A stretch of DNA of 64,000 nucleotides, from NCBI GenBank assembly GCA_020633675.1, contig JACKDE010000002.1:868001-932000 (forward strand), read 5' to 3'. Numbering within the stretch: the stretch's first letter is position 1; the number at the start of each line of letters is the position of its first letter. This document shows positions 1-8,239 of this stretch, in pieces. Under the pieces are notes generated by a model. It saw only the letters and a list, made by a program, of their open reading frames with translations, did no database searches and was not told the origin of the DNA. The DNA is from Deferribacteres bacterium (GTDB taxonomy: Bacteria > Zhuqueibacterota > Zhuqueibacteria > Zhuqueibacterales > Geothermadaptataceae). The translations under genes were made by a program, and so were the position numbers.

Positions 1-290
1 TCGATGAGCTACCACAGCTTTTTAACGTGCTTCGTGGCGACATGAGCCTGGTTGGGCCGCGCCCGCCGTTACCGATTGAGGTGGAGATGTATCAACTCTG
101 GCAGCGCCGCAGATTGTCGCTCAAGCCCGGTATTACCTGCATTTGGCAGGTAAGCGGTCGCAATAAAATCCGATTTGAGCGCTGGATGGAAATGGATTTG
201 GAATATATTGATAATTGGTCGCTGTGGCTGGATTTTAAAATCCTTTTCAAGACCTTTTTTGTAGTGATTTCAGGCTACGGCGCAAGCTAA
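1..290 (+). CDS. Polyisoprenyl-phosphate sugar-1-phosphate transferase, C-terminal part (5' truncated by window)
   Basis: The reading frame is open from the window edge (codons in phase with position 3) to TAA at 288-290 and encodes about 95 residues. It carries the C-terminal signature of the bacterial sugar transferase family (PF02397, WcaJ/WbaP/PglC type): DELPQLFNVLRGDMS, then LVGPRPPLP, then KPGITCIWQVSGR and a terminal YIDNWSLWLDFKILFKT stretch. Family members transfer hexose-1-phosphate from an NDP-sugar to undecaprenyl phosphate at the inner membrane, which starts a repeat unit. Its place at the head of the cluster fits the initiating enzyme. The N-terminus is outside the window, so full domain content and sugar specificity cannot be read. 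Confidence 0.93.
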   Translation, partial: DELPQLFNVLRGDMSLVGPRPPLPIEVEMYQLWQRRRLSLKPGITCIWQVSGRNKIRFERWMEMDLEYIDNWSLWLDFKILFKTFFVVISGYGAS

Positions 291-303
291 CAGGACGTTT
301 TTC

Positions 304-1383
304 ATGACAGATCGAAAAATTCCCGAAGGGACACCGGTGTTGATTACCGGCGGCACCGGCTTTACCGGTTCGGTGCTGCTGCGAAAACTGGTTGAAAATA
401 AACTCAAAGTAAAAGCCATTGCCCGCCCATCCTCCGACATCAGCCGATTCGCTGGAATGGACATAGAGTGGATTCGTGGCGATGTCTACGATCCGGCTGT
501 TGTCGAGCAGGCCACCAAAGATGTCGAGTATATTTTTCACGTCGCTGCGGCATTCCGTGAAGCCAAGATTGGCGACGATATTTACCGTAAAGTGCATGTC
601 GATAGCACAAAATTGCTGGCTCAGGCGGCGCTGAAGCAGCCAAATTTCAAGCGCTTTTTGCACACATCCACCATGGGCGTGCATGGCCACATCGAAGAGC
701 CTCCCGCCGATGAGGAATATCGTTTCAGCCCCGGCGATGTCTACCAGAAAACCAAAGTTGAGGGCGAATTGTGGATCCGTGATTTTTCGGCACAGAAAGG
801 CTTGCCGCTCACCGTTGTCCGGCCAGCGGCGATTTATGGCCCGGGTGACCGCAGGCTGCTGAAGATTTTCAAAATGGCGGCTGCGGGCTGGTTTCCTCTG
901 ATCGGTTCCCGCAACACTTTATATCATTTGATCCATGTTGAGGATTTGGCGGAATTTTATCTGTTTTGTGCGACCGAGCCGAAGGCGCTAAACGACTACT
1001 TCCTCTGCGGCAATCGCACGCATGTGGAACTGAAGCAATTCGTGAACTACATTGCTGAACTGTACGGCACCAAGGTGCGTTTCGTGCCGATTCCTGCCGG
1101 CCCGCTTTTTGTACTGGGTGATATTTGTGAATTTGTGTGTAAAAAGATCGGGATCGAGCCACCCATTTATCGGCGTCGAATCGCCTTTTTTACCAAAGAT
1201 CGATCGCTCAACACCGCGAAAATTCACGAGCATCTCGGCTTTAAAACCAAGTTTGACAACGAAGCAGGGATCAAGCAAACGGCCTCCTGGTATCTGGAAA
1301 ACAAGTGGGTCACCTTATCGAGCGGGAACAAAAAAGTTCAGGCTGAGCACCCATCTGCGATGACCTCTTCGGCCAACGGATAA
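304..1383 (+). CDS. NAD-dependent epimerase/dehydratase (extended SDR)
   Basis: This 359-residue protein begins with a Rossmann fold; the dinucleotide-binding GGTGFTG is at residues 16-22. TST at 121-123 and YQKTK (Tyr147, Lys151) form an SDR active site. Extended SDRs of this kind epimerise, dehydrate or reduce nucleotide-activated sugars. The substrate cannot be deduced. It starts 13 bp after the sugar transferase stop, with AGGA upstream of the ATG, so the two are probably co-transcribed. The C-terminus contains a somewhat hydrophobic stretch near residues 260-280 (GPLFVLGDICEFV), also seen in steroid-dehydrogenase-like members, so a lipid or isoprenoid substrate is an alternative. Confidence 0.85.
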   Translation: MTDRKIPEGTPVLITGGTGFTGSVLLRKLVENKLKVKAIARPSSDISRFAGMDIEWIRGDVYDPAVVEQATKDVEYIFHVAAAFREAKIGDDIYRKVHVDSTKLLAQAALKQPNFKRFLHTSTMGVHGHIEEPPADEEYRFSPGDVYQKTKVEGELWIRDFSAQKGLPLTVVRPAAIYGPGDRRLLKIFKMAAAGWFPLIGSRNTLYHLIHVEDLAEFYLFCATEPKALNDYFLCGNRTHVELKQFVNYIAELYGTKVRFVPIPAGPLFVLGDICEFVCKKIGIEPPIYRRRIAFFTKDRSLNTAKIHEHLGFKTKFDNEAGIKQTASWYLENKWVTLSSGNKKVQAEHPSAMTSSANG

Positions 1384-1623
1384 GTTTTCGCGAGACGCAT
1401 TGCGGTAGCTGCCGGCTGCAACGAATTTGGTTGATATGGCTCTCCCCACGCGCATAATAGCACAGATCGCATCAACCCACCTTGCATCCCCGGGCATTTC
1501 TCGTCATTATCAGGTGCAGAACCAGCATCGCGGCTGAAACCGCCAGCTATAGGATTGAAGCGGCTCAATTTGAATTAATCGTATATATTTTCTGAAAAAT
1601 GGAGTCGATGTCGATAAAGAGTT

Positions 1624-2442
1624 ATGGCACAGACGAACTGGCATTTGAAATTATTCAGTAAATCCGTACTCAAGCAAAACAAGTGGCGCAAAATTCAGGC
1701 ATTTCTCGGCGGCACAGAAGGCAAAAAATGCCTGGATGTCGGCTCGGACAATGGCGTGATCAGTTACCTGCTGCGCGAACAGGGCGGCGACTGGTCGAGT
1801 GCGGATTTGGACGATACTGCCGTGGCTTCGATTACTGAATTGGTCAAAACCAATGTCTATCAACTCGATGGCCACAAAACCGAATTTGAAGACGATGTGT
1901 TCGATAAAGTGGTCATCGTTGACTATCTCGAGCACATCGAGAATGACAAGGGCTTTATGGATGAGGTATATCGCGTTTTAAAGCCCGGCGGCGAGTTGCT
2001 GATCAATGTGCCGCACATCACCAATAGCCTTCTGCGCAAATTTCGGCTCGCGATCGGACAAACCGACGAGAAGCATGGTCATTTACGCCCGGGCTACACC
2101 ATCGATGATATCCGCAAGCTCGGCGACGGCAAGTTCGATGTGGTGGCTCATAAAACATACTCGCGCTTCTTTACGGAATGCATCGATACTCTGATCACCT
2201 TTGGATATAATTTGGTAAAAAAAGATGACGGCGAGGCGACAGATGCACAGGGCACAAAAGGCGTGTTGGTAACTTCATCAGATATGGGCAAGTATCAGAA
2301 AGCCTTTAAAATGTATTCCGCCATTTACCCGGTCGTCTGGTTGTTCGGCAAGCTCGATCATCTGCTGTTTTTATCGAAAGGCTACATGATGATCGTCAAA
2401 GCGAAATCGAGAAAAACCGCCAGCGCCGCACGTGCAGCGTAG
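1624..2442 (+). CDS. Class I SAM-dependent methyltransferase
   Basis: A 272-residue protein with SAM-binding motif I (CLDVGSDNG, residues 36-44), an acidic loop (DLDD) and the post-motif pattern DYLEHIEND followed by VLKPGGELLINVPH, typical of Methyltransf_11-type enzymes. The C-terminal third (after residue 180) is family-specific, with a basic tail. Inside a polysaccharide cluster it most likely methylates a sugar or a polymer end, but the acceptor is not visible. ATG at 1624 follows a 240-bp gap in which I see no gene. Confidence 0.85.
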   Translation: MAQTNWHLKLFSKSVLKQNKWRKIQAFLGGTEGKKCLDVGSDNGVISYLLREQGGDWSSADLDDTAVASITELVKTNVYQLDGHKTEFEDDVFDKVVIVDYLEHIENDKGFMDEVYRVLKPGGELLINVPHITNSLLRKFRLAIGQTDEKHGHLRPGYTIDDIRKLGDGKFDVVAHKTYSRFFTECIDTLITFGYNLVKKDDGEATDAQGTKGVLVTSSDMGKYQKAFKMYSAIYPVVWLFGKLDHLLFLSKGYMMIVKAKSRKTASAARAA

Positions 2443-2446
2443 CTGA

Positions 2447-2507
2447 TGCAATGGAGTCCAACCTTTGCTTTGGACGGCAAAATTGTACAAGGCAAGCCTT
2501 GTACTCC
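2447..2507. repeat. Double-hairpin intergenic repeat, copy A
   Basis: Two adjacent palindromes lie between the methyltransferase and the GT4 gene: GTCCAA...TTGGAC (2456-2475) and the near-perfect GTACAAGGCAAGCCTTGTAC (2485-2504, 9-bp arms). The same pair occurs in opposite orientation at 4861-4920, with shared wording in the hairpins and in the flanking ACTCCA-TG. This is a REP/BIME-like element. It may form RNA hairpins that punctuate the operon. Confidence 0.8.
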
Positions 2508-2538
2508 TATTTGCGATATTTCAGGAAGAAAAACACGA

Positions 2539-3651
2539 TTGAAGAGAAAACGCATTTTGATGATCTGCCCGTTCCCGTTTTTGCAGGATCGCGGCTCACC
2601 ACTTTTGGTATATAATTGTGTCAGTGCGCTGAGCGAATTCGGGCATGAAATAGATTTGCTGTGCTTTCCGCTCGGGCGTGATCCCGGCGTGAAAAATGTG
2701 CACGTGCATAAAGTCTGGCGCTTCACCAGTCACATTCCCATCGGCCTGTCGTGGTCAAAGCCGTTGTACGATATTTTGCTGCTATTTAAAGCCATCGGTA
2801 TGCGGCTGCGGAATCAATACGATTTGGTGCACGGTCAGCACATCGAAGGCACGCTGATCGGCCTGCTGGTAAAAGGCAAGTTGCCGCTTTACTATACCAT
2901 CCACTCGTTGTTGAGCGAGGAGATGAAGATCACCAAAGTGCCGGGCGCTGGCGCGTTGCAGAAGCTCTTTAAAGTAGTCGAAGCCATCGCCTATCGCGCG
3001 GCCGCGAAGATCTTTCCGGTCAGTCCTTCATTTTTAGAGGTGGTCGGACGATACACCGATCGCCAAAAGTGCCACTTCATTCCCGACGTCGGACCTGAAG
3101 CGCCGATCAAAACGGCTATCGCGGAGAAAATCAAAGCTGATTTTGCTGGCAAAGTCCGTTTTATGTACAGCGGCAACCTGACAGTATATCAGGGCATCGA
3201 TTTGCTGCTGGAAGCTTTTCGCAATATCGATGCGCACCTGATCATTGTCGGCGGCAGCGAGGATATGGTGCAGCACTACCGGCGGCTTGCAGAGAGGTCA
3301 GGCGTACACAACGCTCATTTTCTGGGCATGCAGCGCGCGGAGGACATCCCGTCTTATCTGGCGGCAGCCGATGTGCTGGTTTCGCCGCGGCTGGAAGGCT
3401 CGAATATTCCGTCGAAGCTTTTTACTTATATCGGCATGCAAAAGCCGATTGTGCTGACGGATATTCCGGCTCATACGCAACTCGAGAGAGAAGCATTTTT
3501 GTTCTGCCGGACGACGCCAGCCGATTTGGCGGCAAAATTGCAAAGCTTGCTCGATGATGAAACACGTTCAGCGTACCAGCAAAAAGTCGCTCACGCAGCC
3601 CGCAATTTTACCTGGGAAGCGTATAAAAACAAGCTGGCCGAAGTGTATTGA
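2539..3651 (+). CDS. Glycosyltransferase family 4 (GT-B fold), TTG start
   Basis: About 370 residues with GT-B layout: an N-terminal acceptor domain starting KRKRILMICPFPF, and a C-terminal GT4 domain with VRFMYSGNLTVYQGIDLL, LIIVGGSED, and the donor-site region SPRLEGSNIPSKLFTYI with its conserved Glu. It would transfer a sugar from an NDP-sugar to a lipid-linked intermediate at the cytoplasmic membrane. I choose TTG at 2539, preceded by AGGAAG. The in-frame ATG at 2446 would translate a palindromic repeat found again at 4861 and adds about 31 residues with no family match. Confidence 0.85.
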   Translation: MKRKRILMICPFPFLQDRGSPLLVYNCVSALSEFGHEIDLLCFPLGRDPGVKNVHVHKVWRFTSHIPIGLSWSKPLYDILLLFKAIGMRLRNQYDLVHGQHIEGTLIGLLVKGKLPLYYTIHSLLSEEMKITKVPGAGALQKLFKVVEAIAYRAAAKIFPVSPSFLEVVGRYTDRQKCHFIPDVGPEAPIKTAIAEKIKADFAGKVRFMYSGNLTVYQGIDLLLEAFRNIDAHLIIVGGSEDMVQHYRRLAERSGVHNAHFLGMQRAEDIPSYLAAADVLVSPRLEGSNIPSKLFTYIGMQKPIVLTDIPAHTQLEREAFLFCRTTPADLAAKLQSLLDDETRSAYQQKVAHAARNFTWEAYKNKLAEVY

Positions 3652-3672
3652 AAATAAATTTGTCTAACCGGT

Positions 3673-3761
3673 CTGTCCTGCTGGAAGGATCTGTTTTGCA
3701 GCCAATATAGGTAAAAGGTTTTTTTGCAAAACTTTCAAATAGATGTCTTCCTGCATGACAG
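3673..3761. repeat. TGTCAT-bounded inverted-repeat element, copy 1 (89 bp)
   Basis: The terminal arms CTGTCCTGCTGGAAGGATCT (3673-3692) and AGATGTCTTCCTGCATGACAG (3741-3761) are imperfect inverted repeats, about 17 of 20 matching. An element of the same length with related ends lies at 6215-6303, and further relatives at 20928-21019 and 63424-63503. It fills most of the gap before the next GT gene. No coding potential is visible. Confidence 0.7.
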
Positions 3762-3807
3762 GGAGGTTTTTAAAAGCGATTCGTTCTGCAGAGGCAGGAG
3801 CTAAAAT

Positions 3808-4851
3808 ATGAAAAAAATACCCGTCGCCATTATTAATTTTAACGGCAAGCGCACAGTGCTCAACACCATCCAGTCCCTGTACGAGCAGGAAGGCGTTGAA
3901 GTTGAGATTCACATTTTCGACGACCACTCGACCGATGGCAGCCCCGATTTGGTGCGTGAAAAATACCCTGAAGTGAAGCTGCACATTCAGCCGAAAAATA
4001 ACGGCAAGCTCAATATCATGCGCAACATCGCCATGGGCGAGCTCGATAGCGATATCATGATGTTGACCGACAATGACATTTTGTTCGATAAACATGCGCT
4101 GGCTGAACTGTTGAAAGTGATGCAGAGCGATTCGATGGTTTCAATCTGCACGCCACGGCTGATGTTCTGGGACGAACCCGAACGGGTTTATTATTCCGAT
4201 GTCAAAATGCACTATATAGGTGCGGCCATCGGTGATGATCGCGGCAAAATTATCAAGGAATTCGGTCAGGAGCCGGTGCCAAACAGCGGCGGCGGTATTA
4301 TGTTGCTGAATCGCAAACGCGCCCTCGAAGTCGGCGGATTTGATGAGCAATACTACATCGGTTTTGGCGATGACGGCGAGTTTTACCAGCGCGTATTGCG
4401 GGCCGGCTACAAGACCTATCATGTCCCGACTGCTTTTGCCTATCATGAGGATAAGCCGTTCAGCGAGATGCGCAGCTATCGGGCCATCGCGCAGATTTAC
4501 AATCGGTGGTCATTTATCCTCAGCCACTATTCGGTGGTGACCATGTTGCTGCTGATTCCGGCGTTCATTATTTACGAATTCATGCTTTTCGGCTTTATGC
4601 TGTTTAAAAAGTTGCCAGCGCTCTATTTTAAAAGCAATATTTTGGTCCTGAAAGATTTTGGCCTGATCATGGAAAAGCGCAGAAGAATTCAGCAACTGCG
4701 GACCGTTTCCGACAAAAATGTTTTGTACACCGGCAACATGTACATCGCACCGAACCTTCTGAAAGGCAAGGGCCTGCTGCAATTCCTGTCGGCGATATTG
4801 AGTGGCTTCTTTAATGTTTACTGGAAGCTGGTAAAGCCCCTTATTCCATGA
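3808..4851 (+). CDS. Glycosyltransferase family 2 with C-terminal membrane segment
   Basis: A 347-residue GT-A enzyme. The N-terminus reads VAIINFNGKRTVLNTI, with HIFDDHSTDGS (nucleotide-binding Asp pair) and MLTDNDILF (the DXD metal site). GGGIMLLNRKRALEVGGFDE and the GFGDDGEFYQR acceptor/catalytic-base region follow. A hydrophobic stretch near residues 245-270 probably anchors it to the membrane. It adds one sugar to the growing repeat unit. A clear AGGAG lies about 10 nt before the ATG at 3808. Confidence 0.87.
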   Translation: MKKIPVAIINFNGKRTVLNTIQSLYEQEGVEVEIHIFDDHSTDGSPDLVREKYPEVKLHIQPKNNGKLNIMRNIAMGELDSDIMMLTDNDILFDKHALAELLKVMQSDSMVSICTPRLMFWDEPERVYYSDVKMHYIGAAIGDDRGKIIKEFGQEPVPNSGGGIMLLNRKRALEVGGFDEQYYIGFGDDGEFYQRVLRAGYKTYHVPTAFAYHEDKPFSEMRSYRAIAQIYNRWSFILSHYSVVTMLLLIPAFIIYEFMLFGFMLFKKLPALYFKSNILVLKDFGLIMEKRRRIQQLRTVSDKNVLYTGNMYIAPNLLKGKGLLQFLSAILSGFFNVYWKLVKPLIP

Positions 4852-4860
4852 TTGCAGGCG

Positions 4861-4920
4861 GTGTACAAGGCTTGCCTTGTACACAAAATGAAAACGCAAA
4901 GCAAGCTTTGCACTCCAATG
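4861..4920. repeat. Double-hairpin intergenic repeat, copy B (inverted relative to copy A)
   Basis: Two hairpins: an 11-bp perfect stem with a TT loop at 4861-4884 (arms GTGTACAAGGC and GCCTTGTACAC), and GCAAAGC-AA-GCTTTGC at 4896-4911. Read on the minus strand this matches 2447-2507. The first hairpin follows the GT2 stop by 9 bp. It has no T-tract, so it is not a canonical terminator. Confidence 0.8.
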
Positions 4921-4934
4921 AATTGTTATGTTTG

Positions 4935-4962
4935 GTAGGAGTATGGTGCGCCATGCTGCTAT
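4935..4962. repeat. Degenerate copy of the GGGGCATGGCGCGCC palindrome
   Basis: This stretch, centred on ATGGTGCGCCAT, aligns over its whole 28 bp with the perfect palindrome at 19590-19613, with several C-to-T and G-to-A type differences. It looks like a decayed copy of the same intergenic palindrome, in the gap before the deacetylase gene. Confidence 0.5.
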
Positions 4963-5018
4963 GATTCGGTTCATGCTTCGTTTTGAACCGGCCATTTTGA
5001 GCAAATGATTTTTAGAAA

Positions 5019-6200
5019 ATGAAATACTCTTTTGGACAACAGGCGCTTTACGAACTGCGCACGATGCTGTTCGGCTATCCGGGATTCGTGTACGCCCCGA
5101 AAGCATCGCAACTTGTCGGTGAACTGCCGGTTTTTGTGTTTCATAGCATCGAACCGGCACAATTCGAACAACAACTCACTTACCTGGCAGAAAATGGTTA
5201 CCAAACGCTGTCGGTGAACGAGTTTGTCCAATGTTTGCAGGGCAAGCGCAAAGCAGCGCCGCGTTCGGTATTATTGACCATCGACGATGGGCGTTCAAGT
5301 GTTTGGCGCTACGGCTACCCGTTGCTTAAAAAATATGGCCTGAAAGCGACCGTTTTCGTGATTCCGGGCAGAACACTCGAAACGGAACAGGTTCGCCCAA
5401 ACCTGGAGAGTGTGTGGCAAAACACGACCAGCAAGCAGGATTTGCACCGCCTTGATCCCGAAGATGCAGACTTGTGCACCTGGCCGGAAATTCGGCAGAT
5501 GCACGCCTCCGCGCTGATTGATATCGAGTCACATACGCTTTTTCACCGCGAAGTTTTTGTCAGCCCGCAGGTAGTTGATTTTGTCGACCAAAACACCATG
5601 TTCACGCCATACAATTCGCCGGTGACGCCCTATTTGCAAATCGACGATGTTGGCAACGATGTAAAACTGGATGACTATTTTGGTTTTCCGTTGTTCGATG
5701 CCTCGCCATTGATGGCCGGACAGCCAGCGCTGAAAGTGAGCGATGAACTGTTGGCAACCTGTCGTAATGCATACGAGCAAAAAAATGGCGACGCTGCCTG
5801 GAAGGACATGCTGCGCGAAAAAGTCGAACGCTATTTTGAAAAGCAGCAATCGGTTTTTCAAAAAAATGGCGAGGTGGAAAACAGCCTGTGCGAAGATTTA
5901 ATGCTGGCGAAAGAACTGATTCAGCAAAAAGTGAGTCCGGAAGCAGGCCAGCACCTTTGTTTACCGTACACGGTTGGTAGCGACGCTGCAGTGGCAGCCG
6001 CGCAAAAAGCCGACATGCAAAGCTGTTTTTGGGGGACGATTCCCGGTCAGCGCAGCAACCGGCGCGGCAGCGATCCGTTTAGGATTGTGCGTATTAAAAA
6101 TGATTTTATCTGGCGTTTGCCCGGCAAAAACCGCAAGAGCCTTTTGGGCATTTATGGATTGAAGGTCAAGCGCCGTTTGAGTAAAGAACAGGTTTATTAA
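5019..6200 (+). CDS. Polysaccharide deacetylase family protein (NodB-like, with long insert)
   Basis: The 393-residue protein has NodB homology: VFHSIEP near residue 40, LLTIDDGRSS (the Asp-Asp metal and base motif) near residue 87, TVFVIPG, and DIESHTLFHRE supplying the two His ligands near residue 170. About 130 residues are inserted before the last NodB strand (LCLPYTVGSD), including a charged segment with LREKVERYFEKQQ. Family members remove N- or O-acetyl groups from polysaccharides. No signal peptide is visible, so it may act in the cytoplasm on lipid-linked intermediates. A second deacetylase without the insert is encoded at 42209. Confidence 0.82.
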   Translation: MKYSFGQQALYELRTMLFGYPGFVYAPKASQLVGELPVFVFHSIEPAQFEQQLTYLAENGYQTLSVNEFVQCLQGKRKAAPRSVLLTIDDGRSSVWRYGYPLLKKYGLKATVFVIPGRTLETEQVRPNLESVWQNTTSKQDLHRLDPEDADLCTWPEIRQMHASALIDIESHTLFHREVFVSPQVVDFVDQNTMFTPYNSPVTPYLQIDDVGNDVKLDDYFGFPLFDASPLMAGQPALKVSDELLATCRNAYEQKNGDAAWKDMLREKVERYFEKQQSVFQKNGEVENSLCEDLMLAKELIQQKVSPEAGQHLCLPYTVGSDAAVAAAQKADMQSCFWGTIPGQRSNRRGSDPFRIVRIKNDFIWRLPGKNRKSLLGIYGLKVKRRLSKEQVY

Positions 6201-6214
6201 CACAACATCCCAAG

Positions 6215-6303
6215 TGTCATTCTGGAAGAATCTATTTGGCATAAAAGCCGGTTAAGCTTGTAAAGTCTGTAACTGCGGCAAAATGGATTCCTCCTGAATG
6301 ACA
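6215..6303. repeat. TGTCAT-bounded inverted-repeat element, copy 2 (89 bp)
   Basis: The left end TGTCATTCTGGAAGAATC (from 6215) and the right end GGATTCCTCCTGAATGACA (to 6303) are inverted repeats, with about 16 of 19 matching. It has the same length and terminal word as the element at 3673-3761. It occupies the gap between the deacetylase and the flippase-like gene. Confidence 0.75.
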
Positions 6304-6326
6304 GCATCGTTTATTTTTAACAAGCT

Positions 6327-7370
6327 ATGCTATCATTCATTAAAAAATACAAGCACCTTTTCCAAATCGGCTTTAGCATTGTGCTGCTGGCCGTATTGCT
6401 GAGCTATCTCGATTTCGAGCAGGCGCGCGAAATTGCCTCGAGGGTGGCGCCGCAGTTTGTGTTGGCCGTCGTCGCCATTTACCTGATCGATCGCATGCTG
6501 ATGGCCTGGAAGTGGGGCTTTTTGTTGAAAATTGCCAAAATGCGCATCGGGCTGTTCAGCGCATTCAAAATGTACTACCTGAGCTGTTTTTGGGGTTTTC
6601 TGTTCCCTTTTGGCGTGGGACCAGACATCATTCGGTTTTTTAATATCAAACGCGAAGGTTATCCGAGCGAAAACGCCATGGCCACCATCATCACCGAACG
6701 TGCGCTCGGTTTGGTTGCGACCATGCTGATGGTGATGGTCAGTTTGATTTTGCTGATTGTGATGGTGGCGGGCGATCAGTTGCAGAGCCGATTCGGTCTC
6801 ATTTTTGGTGGACTCGGCTTGTTCTTGCTGCTGACCTTCATTTTTATTTTTCACGATCCGGCTCGCAAGGCGATTTTTCGCGCCACCCAAATCAATCGCG
6901 TATTTGCCAAAATCAGACTCGAAAAGTATTTTCAGGCTTTTGCGATTTATCGCCACCACAAAGGCACGCTGGTCAAGTTCATTTTCTGGTCATTTGTCGA
7001 GCAATTGGTGCCGGTTTTTGCGGCCTATTTTGCTGCCAAAGCACTCGGCATTTCATTGCCATTGCTGAGCTGTCTGGCGTTCGCGCCGGTCAGCATTTTT
7101 TTCGAGCGCCTGCCGATCTCTTTTATGGGCCTTGGCGTACGCGAAAGCAGCTATATTTTGCTGCTGCAATTGATGAATGTGCCCTACACAGAAGCCTTTT
7201 TGCTGAGCATTTTCATGTTCATGACCGATATTGTCTCGCTGGTGCCGGCGGCCTTGTGGTCTTTCGTCGATTCGATTAAATCGAAAAAATCCATGACGGA
7301 AACAGCGCACGACATTGCTGCTCAATCAGCAAAAGAGCAGCTCAGCGACGAGAACGTGCCGGTTGCATAG
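6327..7370 (+). CDS. Flippase-like integral membrane protein (LPG synthase TM / UPF0104 family)
   Basis: This 347-residue, very hydrophobic protein starts with a short basic stretch (KKYKHLFQ) and has about eight transmembrane segments. Family hallmarks are FPFGVGPDIIRFFNIKREG, FERLPISFMGLGVRESSYI and TDIVSLVPAALWSF, as in the lysylphosphatidylglycerol synthetase TM region (PF03706). These stand-alone TM proteins are thought to move lipid-linked molecules or support glycolipid synthesis; the substrate is unknown. A second family member is encoded at 21214. The soluble, charged tail after residue 315 is probably cytoplasmic. Confidence 0.82.
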   Translation: MLSFIKKYKHLFQIGFSIVLLAVLLSYLDFEQAREIASRVAPQFVLAVVAIYLIDRMLMAWKWGFLLKIAKMRIGLFSAFKMYYLSCFWGFLFPFGVGPDIIRFFNIKREGYPSENAMATIITERALGLVATMLMVMVSLILLIVMVAGDQLQSRFGLIFGGLGLFLLLTFIFIFHDPARKAIFRATQINRVFAKIRLEKYFQAFAIYRHHKGTLVKFIFWSFVEQLVPVFAAYFAAKALGISLPLLSCLAFAPVSIFFERLPISFMGLGVRESSYILLLQLMNVPYTEAFLLSIFMFMTDIVSLVPAALWSFVDSIKSKKSMTETAHDIAAQSAKEQLSDENVPVA

Positions 7371-7414
7371 GCTGACCCAGAAGTTTTTAATTGATATACA
7401 TATTCAGGCATGCA

Positions 7415-8239
7415 ATGCAAAGATTAAGTGAGAAAAAGTTTGCGATTATCGGTGTTGGCAAAATGGGCGAAACCCTGCTGAAAGGCTTGCTTGATTCGCA
7501 AACATTGAAGAAAGAGCAAATTATCGCGACAGCCCGGCATGCGGAGCGACTTTCTGAAATTCAGCATCGCTACCCAATTGCCACCTCGCTGGATAATCGC
7601 GAAGCGGCACAAAACGCCGATGTGGTTTTGTTGTGCATCAAGCCGCAAGCAACCCGTGATGTGCTCGATGAGTTGGCCGAAACATTGCAGCCGACGCAAT
7701 TGGTCATTTCGATCATCGCAAGCGTATCGACAGGTTTCATTGAAGAGCGCCTGCACAACGAAGTGCCGGTGGTGCGCAGCATGCCGAACACGCCCTGCCT
7801 GGTTGGTGCAGGCATGAGCACGATTTGTGGCGGCAAATATGCCATGGCCGAGCATCTGGAATTGACCAAAAATATTTTTGGTCACGTCGGCAGAACCATC
7901 ATGCTGGATGAAAAACATTTCGATGCGGTGACCGGACTCAGTGCCAGCGGCCCGGGGTTTATTTATGTCGTCATCGAAGCGCTTGCAGAGGGCGGTGTGA
8001 AGGTTGGTTTGCCGCGCAAAGTCGCCACTGAGCTGGCTGCGCAGGCTTGCCTGGGTGCTGCCCAAATGGTCATCCAGACAGATGAGCATCCTGCGGTGCT
8101 TAAAGATGCTGTGACCACACCGGCCGGGTGCACCATAGATGGCATTCTCAAGCTCGAAGAAGGCGGTTTGCGGGTGACGTTGATCAAGACCATTGTCGAA
8201 GCCACCCGCCGGGCCAAGGAGTTGATTGAGGAAGAATAG
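7415..8239 (+). CDS. proC: Pyrroline-5-carboxylate reductase
   Basis: The 274-residue enzyme reduces 1-pyrroline-5-carboxylate to L-proline with NAD(P)H, the last step of proline synthesis. Seen in the sequence: the dinucleotide motif IIGVGKMGETLLKGL, the substrate-pocket motif VRSMPNTPCLVGAGMS, and the C-terminal dimerisation signature VTGLSASGPGF...GAAQMV...TTPAGCTIDGI. An in-frame TTG at 7391 would add 8 residues. I prefer ATG at 7415 because the conserved N-terminus begins just after it. It is a housekeeping gene inside a polysaccharide locus, immediately followed by the next gene. Confidence 0.95.
   Translation: MQRLSEKKFAIIGVGKMGETLLKGLLDSQTLKKEQIIATARHAERLSEIQHRYPIATSLDNREAAQNADVVLLCIKPQATRDVLDELAETLQPTQLVISIIASVSTGFIEERLHNEVPVVRSMPNTPCLVGAGMSTICGGKYAMAEHLELTKNIFGHVGRTIMLDEKHFDAVTGLSASGPGFIYVVIEALAEGGVKVGLPRKVATELAAQACLGAAQMVIQTDEHPAVLKDAVTTPAGCTIDGILKLEEGGLRVTLIKTIVEATRRAKELIEEE

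Noticed and set aside
1384..1623. 240-bp gap tested for a broken gene
   Set aside because: Minus-strand open frames there have no motif, and no frameshifted homology is recognisable.
2446..2538. Upstream ATG extension of the GT4 at 2539
   Set aside because: The extra codons are the double-hairpin repeat also found at 4861, so they are intergenic.
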